DNA of 13,391 nt from Planctomycetota bacterium (GTDB lineage Bacteria > Planctomycetota > UBA1135), in NCBI GenBank assembly GCA_022447335.1, contig JAKVCF010000057.1:1-13391 (forward strand). The letters are read 5' to 3'. Positions within the stretch are counted from its first letter, which is position 1; every line of letters begins with the position of its first letter. Positions 8,020 to 13,391 of this stretch are shown one piece after another. A program made the translations under genes and the position numbers. A model generated the notes under the pieces. It was given only the letters and a program-made list of their open reading frames with translations. It did not search any database and was not told the origin of the DNA.

Positions 8020-8025
8020 TAAAAT
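8020..8025 (+). promoter_or_regulatory. Predicted -10 element of mqnC
   Basis: TAAAAT is a 5/6 match to TATAAT in an otherwise GC-rich gap. It predicts a start near 8032, only about 3 nt before the mqnC ATG at 8035, and there is no Shine-Dalgarno. A -35 candidate, CTGAAC at 7997-8002 with 17-bp spacing, is weak (3/6) and lies in the end of the yqgE-like gene. Suggests that mqnC has its own near-leaderless promoter. Confidence 0.5.
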
Positions 8026-8034
8026 AGGGCGCCT

Positions 8035-9159
8035 ATGAGCGTCGCCGACATCTGCGCCAAAGTGCTGCGCGAGGAGCGCATCACACCGGAAGAGGCCTTG
8101 GCCCTACACGAGCAGGCAGACATGGGCACCTTGGCCTATCTCGCCGATGAGGTCCGCTGGCGCAAACACCCAAACGGAGTGGTCAGTTACATCATTGACC
8201 GGAACCTCAACCCCACCAATGTGTGCGTGACGGATTGCGGATTCTGTGCCTTCTATGCCAAACCGAAGGACGCTGAGAAATCCTATGTACTCGACCGCGA
8301 AACCATCTACACCAAAATCCAGGAGACGGTCGATGTTGGCGGCGTACAAATTCTCATGCAAGGTGGCCACCATCCACGGCTGGGCATTGAGTGGTACGAA
8401 GAACTACTCCGTGACATCAAGCAACGCTGGCCCAAACTGCATATGCACTGTATGTCACCTCCAGAGATCGAGCACGTCAGCAAGGTCTCCAAGATCGAAA
8501 CGAGAGAGGTTCTGCGCCGGCTACAAAAAGTAGGCATGGATTCGATGCCAGGAGGAGGCGCCGAGATCCTAGTTGAGCGAGTACGCAAGATCATTGCGCC
8601 CCGCAAGACTGACACTGACACTTGGCTGCGCATCATGGAAGAGGCCCACGAACTCGGGATGCGCACACCTGCGACAATGATGTTCGGTCACGTCGAGACG
8701 GTGGCCGAACGCATTGAGCACCTCAACCGCCTACGCCAAGTCCAAGACCGCACAGACGGATTCACCGCCTTCTTTGACTGGACTTTCCAACCGGGCGGGA
8801 ATCCGATCGGCGAGAAGCTGATGCAAAAAGGATGGGCAAAGAAGACCTACGGAGAGTATTTCCGTACTACAGCAGTCTCGCGCATCTTCCTCGATAACTT
8901 TGACAACCTACAGGCCAGCTTTGTCACACAAGGATCGGAAGCGGCCACCATCGCACTGCGCGCAGGCTGCAACGACTTTGGGTCAGCTATGCTCGAGGAA
9001 AATGTAGTCAGCTCGGCCGGATGCTTTGAGCTAGTCGCCCTCGAAGATATCGAGAACTGCATCACATCGGCAGGCTTCATCCCGCGCCAGCGCAATCAGC
9101 GCTACGAAATCATCGACGCGCGTGGCCCAGTGGATGCTTCGGGGCTGACAACCACGTAG
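8035..9159 (+). CDS. mqnC: Cyclic dehypoxanthine futalosine synthase (MqnC), radical SAM
   Basis: Radical-SAM enzyme of the futalosine menaquinone pathway that cyclises dehypoxanthine futalosine. Seen in 374 residues: an N-terminal helix ITPEEALALHE (16-26); the [4Fe-4S] motif C64-x3-C68-x2-C71; QGGHHPRLGIEWYEEL (109-124); MSPPEIEHV (140-148); DSMPGGGAEILVERVR (169-184); TMMFGHVET (214-222); and FDWTFQPGGNP (247-257). The last is the MqnC form of the segment that reads PLAFHP in its paralogue MqnE, which separates the two enzymes. Length is typical. It lies 29 bp after the YqgE-like gene, with its own predicted -10 (8020-8025), and 2.5 kb before mqnE on the same strand, separated by two genes on the opposite strand. 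Confidence 0.94.
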   Translation: MSVADICAKVLREERITPEEALALHEQADMGTLAYLADEVRWRKHPNGVVSYIIDRNLNPTNVCVTDCGFCAFYAKPKDAEKSYVLDRETIYTKIQETVDVGGVQILMQGGHHPRLGIEWYEELLRDIKQRWPKLHMHCMSPPEIEHVSKVSKIETREVLRRLQKVGMDSMPGGGAEILVERVRKIIAPRKTDTDTWLRIMEEAHELGMRTPATMMFGHVETVAERIEHLNRLRQVQDRTDGFTAFFDWTFQPGGNPIGEKLMQKGWAKKTYGEYFRTTAVSRIFLDNFDNLQASFVTQGSEAATIALRAGCNDFGSAMLEENVVSSAGCFELVALEDIENCITSAGFIPRQRNQRYEIIDARGPVDASGLTTT

Positions 9160-9194
9160 AACCGCTCTATTGGAGGCGCACTCAAACCGTTGCG

Positions 9195-10925
9195 CTACTC
9201 TGCGCGTGCAGAAGTCTGCACAATCAACTCTCGGCGGTAGCGATCGAACAGCGTCGACTTCGACAGGGTGCCCAAAAACTTGCCGTCACCATCAATGACC
9301 GGAAGAACCCAGGCTCCTACTTCTTCAAAAACTTCCATTGCTTGCAGCAATGAATCGTCTTTGCTGATACGCGGCACAGTCGAATCCATGGCAGTGTCTA
9401 CTGGCGTCACCTTCCGCAGTAAGGGGTCGAAGATTACGGCACGCAACGAAGAGAGGTCGAGCATGCCTTGGAACACGCCCTGGCTATTGATCACAGCAAA
9501 ATGATTGCGCCGCGTCTTAGGTAGAATTTTGGCCAGATCGTCGAGCGTATGCCCCATTTCGATCGTGACGCTCTCCAGATCAAGCATCTCGACTGCCTGC
9601 AAATCGGCCAAAATTCTCCGGTCAGTTCCAGGGCGCAGCAGCCGTCCAGTCTCCGCCAACTCCCAGGTATAGAAACTGTGGCGCAACAAAGAGCGCGAGA
9701 CTAGAGCTGAAAGTACAGCGACAAGCATCAGCGGAAGAGTTTCAGACCAAGAGCCCGTCGTCTCCAACGCCAGAAACATACCAGTAAAAGGCGCCTGCAT
9801 CGTTCCAGCAACTAGACCTGCCATTGCAAGCAGGGCAAAAAATCCTGGCTCGACCTCGATTCCCGGAAGCAGGTTGAGAGCACCGCCGTATGAAAAGCCA
9901 AGCGCTGCCCCAAGTACGAGTGAGGGGGCAAAAATTCCGCCTGGCGCATTGCTACCGAGCGTCAGCACCGTCGCAACAAACTTCGCAAGAAACACTACCG
10001 CAGCAAAAAGAAATATCTCGCTATGAAAATCGTCATTAAGACAGTCGTTGACCAGCTCATAGCCTTCGCCGATTGCCTGGGGGAAAGCCCATCCGATCGA
10101 GCCAACGCCTAGGCCGGCAAACGCGGCCACCACCCCCGGCTTTCCAAGCAGCTTGCCCTTCTTCAGAGATGCTGCCAGCGTCTCGACTTTGAATATCGCG
10201 CCGACCAAACCTACCGAAACTACGCCGGCCAACAATCCAAGCGGAACCGAAAGGCCTAGGTCCACTGAATCCCAAGCAAATTCACCCGAACTGAAAGCGC
10301 CCTCGGCGCCAAGCATGCCACGCCCGATCGAAGTCGCCACGGTTGCCGCAACCACGACCGGAATGACTGTGGCTAAAGCCCATTCGGCAAGCACAACTTC
10401 CGTAGCAAAGATCACACCCGTCAACGGCGCATTAAAGATCGCGCCAATGCCGCCTGCGACGCCGCACGCCAGCAGAAGAATTCGCTGACGCTCGGCAACC
10501 TTTGCGCTAGCTGCCACGGTGCTACCCACCGCAGCCGCGCTAAAGGCGATCGGACCCTCTAAGCCAGCCGAACCCCCACTGGACACATTGATCAGTGAGC
10601 CCAACAAGCGACTGACCATCGAGCGTGGGCGCATCGAACCACCATGACGCGACACGGCTTCGAGCACCGCTGGTACGCCATGCCCGCCAGGTTCGCGAAA
10701 GACCACTCGAATTACGATGACGCCAAGCAGCGCCCCCACAGCTGGGAGTGCTATCCCCATCGGCGAGTCGCGCACGGTCTGCAAGGCTTCAAATAACCAA
10801 TGCACACCGCTTCGCAAAGCTACCGCGACCGCCGACGCCGCGACCCCGACCAAAGCAGCAAGCAGCGCCATCAGCCAAGGCTCAGTTCCAGCACTTCCCT
10901 GCCGGAGGCGTCCGAGACGGACCAT
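9195..10925 (-). CDS. CLC-family anion channel/transporter with C-terminal CBS pair
   Basis: Homodimeric CLC anion-transport protein in the inner membrane. Seen in 576 residues: many hydrophobic helices from 17 to about 412; the anion-site motif GHGVP (81-85) in place of G-S-G-I-P; GLEGP (121-125) with the gating Glu123; GSNAPGGIFAPSL (324-336); the helix APLTGVIFATEVV (166-178); and SFYTWEL (417-423) with Tyr419 at the central-Tyr position. Two CBS-like domains follow (about 448-505 and 513-565), suggesting nucleotide or ionic-strength control. Odd: the position of the internal proton-transfer Glu of CLC antiporters (Glu203 in E. coli ClC-ec1) is Val177, as in CLC channels. The ATG lies 9 bp after the stop of the HTH-EIIA gene, with AGGA 7 nt upstream, so they are probably co-transcribed. 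Converges with mqnC across 35 bp. The ion carried is unproven. Confidence 0.93.
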   Translation of the reverse strand: MVRLGRLRQGSAGTEPWLMALLAALVGVAASAVAVALRSGVHWLFEALQTVRDSPMGIALPAVGALLGVIVIRVVFREPGGHGVPAVLEAVSRHGGSMRPRSMVSRLLGSLINVSSGGSAGLEGPIAFSAAAVGSTVAASAKVAERQRILLLACGVAGGIGAIFNAPLTGVIFATEVVLAEWALATVIPVVVAATVATSIGRGMLGAEGAFSSGEFAWDSVDLGLSVPLGLLAGVVSVGLVGAIFKVETLAASLKKGKLLGKPGVVAAFAGLGVGSIGWAFPQAIGEGYELVNDCLNDDFHSEIFLFAAVVFLAKFVATVLTLGSNAPGGIFAPSLVLGAALGFSYGGALNLLPGIEVEPGFFALLAMAGLVAGTMQAPFTGMFLALETTGSWSETLPLMLVAVLSALVSRSLLRHSFYTWELAETGRLLRPGTDRRILADLQAVEMLDLESVTIEMGHTLDDLAKILPKTRRNHFAVINSQGVFQGMLDLSSLRAVIFDPLLRKVTPVDTAMDSTVPRISKDDSLLQAMEVFEEVGAWVLPVIDGDGKFLGTLSKSTLFDRYRRELIVQTSARAE

Positions 10926-10934
10926 GCGCGAATC

Positions 10935-11618
10935 CTAGCCGCGCGGCTCAAGCCGCGCCGCTGCAGTCAGAATCTCAGCAAAGTCAGCACCTTTGCGCAG
11001 TAGGGACTGGAAGCCCGGATCGCGCAGTACAAAGGCCAGCCTCGACAAGATCTTTAGGTGCACTTCGGGCGCCGGATTGATCAGCAAAAAGGCTGCATGT
11101 ACAGCCTGCCCGTCGAGGGACTCCCAATCAACTGGTGATACCGGCAAGGCCAGCATCACCACGGGATCTTCGCGATAAGCTGACGACGGAGTGCGTGGAT
11201 GCGGCACCGCAATACCCTCGCCTAGGCCGGTTGAGGCGAGCTCCTCGCGCGCCAGTAGCTGCGCCAGCAAGGCCGGGCGATCAGCCCCGGCATCGAGAGG
11301 GACGGTCTCGACCATCGCGCGCAACAATGCGTCACGATTCCCGGCTTCGGACTGCTCCAGCACACCCCCTTGGCACAGCGCCAGTGTCAACGGCTGCTCA
11401 CCGCTGGCCCCTGTCGAGGACACGCTGTAACGCCCACCAGCAGCGCCTTCCCGCAGACGCAAACCGTTTGAGCGCGCCCAGGTACGCAATTCGGATTCAT
11501 CGAAACGGTAGTCGCCGCTCGGACGCAGCACGCCCAGCTGGCCCTCACGCGCCCACCGCCGGAGGGTAGCCGGTGAGACACCTAGGAGACGAGCGGCATC
11601 GTCGAGGTTTAGAGCCAT
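10935..11618 (-). CDS. HTH (excisionase/MerR-like) and PTS EIIA-domain fusion regulator
   Basis: Predicted DNA-binding protein controlled by a phosphotransferase-type domain. Seen in 227 residues: an N-terminal helix-turn-helix, LNLDDAARLLGVSPATLRRW (3-22), with a short wing GDYRFDESELRTW (35-47), as in excisionase/MerR-like proteins; a linker at 52-75; and an EIIA domain of the fructose/nitrogen class at 76-222, with the phospho-acceptor motif EGIAVPHPR (134-142, His140) and the second conserved His187 in VHLKILSRLA (186-195 area). No EI, HPr or sugar permease gene is nearby, so a phosphate donor must be encoded elsewhere or the domain acts as a sensor. The frame extends upstream to 11810, but ATG 11618 starts directly at the HTH and has a TAGAAT element 8 nt upstream. 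Likely first gene of an operon with the CLC gene. Confidence 0.88.
   Translation of the reverse strand: MALNLDDAARLLGVSPATLRRWAREGQLGVLRPSGDYRFDESELRTWARSNGLRLREGAAGGRYSVSSTGASGEQPLTLALCQGGVLEQSEAGNRDALLRAMVETVPLDAGADRPALLAQLLAREELASTGLGEGIAVPHPRTPSSAYREDPVVMLALPVSPVDWESLDGQAVHAAFLLINPAPEVHLKILSRLAFVLRDPGFQSLLRKGADFAEILTAAARLEPRG
10941..10958 (-). repeat. Perfect GC-rich hairpin between EIIA-regulator end and CLC start
   Basis: GCGCGGCT-CA-AGCCGCGC is a perfect 8-2-8 inverted repeat, in practice a 7-bp stem with a four-base loop (UUGA in the minus-strand transcript). It encodes the last residues of the HTH-EIIA protein and ends 15 bp before the CLC ATG. No T-tract follows in the direction of transcription, so it is not a standard terminator. 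It could be a pause, attenuation or mRNA-processing element; the structure is seen, the role is inferred. Confidence 0.45.
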
Positions 11619-11626
11619 GCCGCGGG

Positions 11627-11636
11627 ATTCTAGAAT
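11627..11636. promoter_or_regulatory. Palindromic shared -10 region of HTH-EIIA gene and mqnE
   Basis: ATTCTAGAAT is a perfect 10-bp palindrome that gives TAGAAT on both strands (plus 11631-11636, minus 11632-11627), sharing the central TA. Plus: TTTAGA (11608-11613) with 17-bp spacing is a 4/6 -35; the predicted start near 11643 abuts ATG 11644 of mqnE. Minus: GAGACA (11656-11651) with 18-bp spacing is a 4/6 -35; the predicted start near 11620 is 2 nt from ATG 11618. The palindrome could also be an operator for the adjacent regulator. The best-supported promoter in the window. Confidence 0.6.
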
Positions 11637-11643
11637 AAGGATG

Positions 11644-12813
11644 ATGCCCCTGTCTCTGGAAGCGCTGGAAAGCCGTGCGGCTCGTGCCGGATTGGCCGGG
11701 ATTCCAACCAAGGTGCGCAGTGACGAGCGCCTGACCCCGGAAGAGGCTTTGGCGATGTACCGCACGCCGGATGTAACGCTCTTGGGCGCCCTGGCCAACG
11801 AAGTACGCAATGCACGCCACGGCGATACAACCTACTACAACGTCAACATCCACATTAACTACACCAACTGGTGCAACAAGTTCTGTGACTTCTGTGCCTT
11901 CCAGCGTCGCCCGGGAGATGATGGCGCTTATCGAATGTCGCCGGAACAGATTGAAGAGGAACTACGCAATGCGAACCCGGAGGCGACGGAAGTCCACATG
12001 GTAGCTGGAGTCTGGCCAGCACTCGGCTACGACTACTACCTCGACATCCTGCGCGCAGCAAAGCGCGCGCGACCGGACATTCATGTCAAGGCCTTCACGA
12101 TGGTTGAAATCGACCAGATTGTGAAGACCGGAAAACAAATACATGGAAAGTCGATCGAAGAAGTCATGGCTGACCTACGCGAAGCCGGCCTCGATTCGAT
12201 GCCGGGCGGCGGCGCCGAAGTCTTCAGCGAGCGACTGCGTCAGGAGCAGTACCCGAAGAAGATGGGGCACGAACGCTGGCTTGAACTCGCTGAGCAGGTG
12301 CATGGCCTAGGCTTCCGCACCAACGCAACCATGCTGTACGGTATGGGCGAGACGCTGGAAGAGCGAATCGAACACTTGCACCTACTTCGTGAACTACAGG
12401 ATCGCACAGGCGGGTTCCAGGCATACATCCCACTAGCTTTCCATCCCGCAAACACGCGCCTCGATCACCTCCCCTACCCACCACCACTCGAACGCTTGCG
12501 CGCAGTGGCAATCGGCCGCCTATTCCTCGACAACTTCGACCACGTTAAGTCTTACTGGATCATGATGGGCCTGCCAGTCACGCAAATGTCGATCAACTTC
12601 GGCGCTAATGATATTGACGGCACGGTTACACAGGAGAAGATCTACCACAACGCGGGCGCCTCCACTCCACAACAACTCACACGCCCTTACCTCCTGCAAC
12701 TTATTCGCGAAGCGGGACGCAATCCAGTTGAACGCGACACGCTATACCAAGCGATACGCGATCATTACGACGACGAGGCTGTGGACCGCGACGCATCAAC
12801 GTTGAATGTCTGA
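11644..12813 (+). CDS. mqnE: Aminodeoxyfutalosine synthase (MqnE), radical SAM
   Basis: Radical-SAM enzyme that adds the adenosyl radical of SAM to 3-[(1-carboxyvinyl)oxy]benzoate, forming 6-amino-6-deoxyfutalosine in the futalosine menaquinone pathway. Seen in 389 residues: ERLTPEEALAMY (28-39); YYNVNIHINYTNWC (64-77); the cluster motif C77-x3-C81-x2-C84; EVHMVAGVWPALGYDYYLD (116-134); KAFTMVEI (149-156), where MqnE proteins carry K-A-[FL]-T; DSMPGGGAEVF (184-194); and YIPLAFHPANTRL (261-273), the MqnE-specific segment. Odd: AGVWP stands where the family usually has G-G-L-H-P. Starts at 11617 and 11641 are also in frame; 11644 is preferred because the predicted -10 ends 7 nt upstream and the conserved part starts later. 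ATG 11617 has a GAGGT tract 8 nt upstream but would overlap the divergent regulator's start codon. mqnA follows after one base. Confidence 0.94.
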   Translation: MPLSLEALESRAARAGLAGIPTKVRSDERLTPEEALAMYRTPDVTLLGALANEVRNARHGDTTYYNVNIHINYTNWCNKFCDFCAFQRRPGDDGAYRMSPEQIEEELRNANPEATEVHMVAGVWPALGYDYYLDILRAAKRARPDIHVKAFTMVEIDQIVKTGKQIHGKSIEEVMADLREAGLDSMPGGGAEVFSERLRQEQYPKKMGHERWLELAEQVHGLGFRTNATMLYGMGETLEERIEHLHLLRELQDRTGGFQAYIPLAFHPANTRLDHLPYPPPLERLRAVAIGRLFLDNFDHVKSYWIMMGLPVTQMSINFGANDIDGTVTQEKIYHNAGASTPQQLTRPYLLQLIREAGRNPVERDTLYQAIRDHYDDEAVDRDASTLNV

Positions 12814-12814
12814 G

Positions 12815-13391
12815 ATGATGCTCCAGGTCGGCACCGTGCCGTTCCTGGTCGCTCGGCCGCTCTCGTGGGGCCTAGACCAGGTCCCCAACCTTGCGTTGAC
12901 GACTGCTCCGCCAGCGCAGCTTGGACGGATGCTGCGCACGGGCGAACTAGATGTAGCCCTAGCCTCGTCGGTGCTTGCACTCGAAAACCCAGAGCTGCGC
13001 TTTTGGAGCGAGGGGCCGGTGATCGGTGCGCGCGGTTCAGTGCGCTCTGTGCTGGTCTTGCTGCGCCCTGGGGTCGAAGCCGCGCAAGTGCGCAGCCTAG
13101 CGCTCGACCCAGCTAGCCGCAGCGGCCGCGCGCTTGCACAGGTTATTCTGCGTAGAGTGCATGGAGCAGCCTTGGAGCCCCAAGAATTCGACCCGGAACG
13201 CGCTCTGCAAGAGGGGCTTTGCGACGCCGTGCAAGTAATCGGAGACAAAGCTGTGCAGTTAGCGCACCGATTCCCACAATGGAAAATTCTCGACCTAGGC
13301 GAAACCTGGACCGATTGGACTGACCTGCCTTTTGTATTTGCAGGGTGGATCACACGACCCGGGTTTGAAGTCGAACAAGTCGCTCCCGATC
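12815..13391 (+). CDS. mqnA: Chorismate dehydratase (MqnA), C-terminus cut off by window edge
   Basis: First enzyme of the futalosine pathway, converting chorismate to 3-[(1-carboxyvinyl)oxy]benzoate, with a periplasmic-binding-protein fold. 192 codons are open to the window end; complete family members have about 260-290 residues. Seen: VGTVPFLVARPLSWGL (5-20) at the N-terminus; GELDVALASS (43-52); RGSVRSV (73-79); LALDPASRSG (95-104); IGDKA (142-146); and DLGETWTDW followed by TDLPFVFAGW (160-178), a strongly conserved MqnA block. Odd: the usual Asn after the F/Y-L of the first motif (F-L-N-x-x-P-L) is Val12. The start may be ATG 12815 or 12818; the first is one base after the mqnE stop. 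No ribosome site or promoter element is visible, so it is probably translated from the mqnE message. Confidence 0.92.
   Translation, partial: MMLQVGTVPFLVARPLSWGLDQVPNLALTTAPPAQLGRMLRTGELDVALASSVLALENPELRFWSEGPVIGARGSVRSVLVLLRPGVEAAQVRSLALDPASRSGRALAQVILRRVHGAALEPQEFDPERALQEGLCDAVQVIGDKAVQLAHRFPQWKILDLGETWTDWTDLPFVFAGWITRPGFEVEQVAPD

Noticed and set aside
9160..9194. Possible bidirectional terminator between mqnC and the CLC gene
   Set aside because: Only a four-base GCGC pairing (near 9192-9205) is visible, with no T-tract on either strand.
11619..11810. Upstream extension of the HTH-EIIA frame to 11810 (64 extra residues)
   Set aside because: The added part is basic and low in conserved features, covers the start of mqnE, and removes the shared promoter; the HTH begins directly at ATG 11618.
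8035..12813. mqnC and mqnE as a recent tandem duplication
   Set aside because: They share family motifs (C-x3-C-x2-C, SMPGGGAE) but diverge along most of their length and carry distinct MqnC and MqnE signatures; they are ancient paralogues.
1..13391. tRNA/rRNA genes, CRISPR arrays, insertion sequences, prophage or defence genes
   Set aside because: No repeat-spacer arrays, transposase or integrase motifs, terminal inverted repeats or tRNA-like cloverleafs were seen; nearly all sequence is covered by housekeeping-type genes.

Overview
The window is compact bacterial chromosome with very short intergenic gaps. It holds twelve protein genes, two of them cut by the window edges, and no RNA gene, mobile element or CRISPR array that I can see. 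Base composition looks moderately GC-rich (not counted). The organism appears to be a Gram-negative-type bacterium that makes menaquinone by the futalosine route: chorismate dehydratase (MqnA), aminofutalosine synthase (MqnE) and the dehypoxanthine futalosine cyclase (MqnC) are all here. Short AQ-type signal peptides, a TMTC-like membrane protein with TPRs and an HTH-EIIA regulator would fit Planctomycetota or a neighbouring phylum, but that placement is a low-confidence inference.

Layout. 1-737 (-): N-terminal two thirds of a galactokinase-family sugar kinase whose sugar-binding Glu is replaced by Ala. 754-2670 (+): a secreted parvulin-type prolyl isomerase, then a DDAH/amidinotransferase-family hydrolase. 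2654-3718 (-): D-Ala-D-Ala ligase, overlapping the hydrolase gene tail to tail. 3757-8005 (+): secreted M1 aminopeptidase, TMTC-like membrane protein with TPRs, YqgE/AlgH protein. 8035-9159 (+): mqnC. 9195-11618 (-): an HTH-EIIA (PTS-type) regulator followed by a CLC anion channel/transporter with CBS domains, probably one operon. 11644-end (+): mqnE and mqnA, adjacent.

How they work together. MqnA turns chorismate into 3-[(1-carboxyvinyl)oxy]benzoate, MqnE joins this to SAM to give aminofutalosine, and MqnC cyclises dehypoxanthine futalosine. The hydrolase step (MqnB/MTAN) and MqnD are not in the window. The regulator-plus-CLC pair lies on the opposite strand between mqnC and mqnE and shares a promoter region with mqnE.

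Most interesting signal. All three divergent gene junctions carry the same symmetric ten-base pattern A-NNN-TA-NNN-T (746-755, 3726-3735, 11627-11636). This is two bacterial -10 elements (TANNNT) on opposite strands sharing their central TA. In four of the six directions the predicted transcription start falls within 0-2 nt of the start codon, and a fifth promoter, in front of mqnC, behaves similarly. This suggests bidirectional promoters and largely leaderless transcripts.
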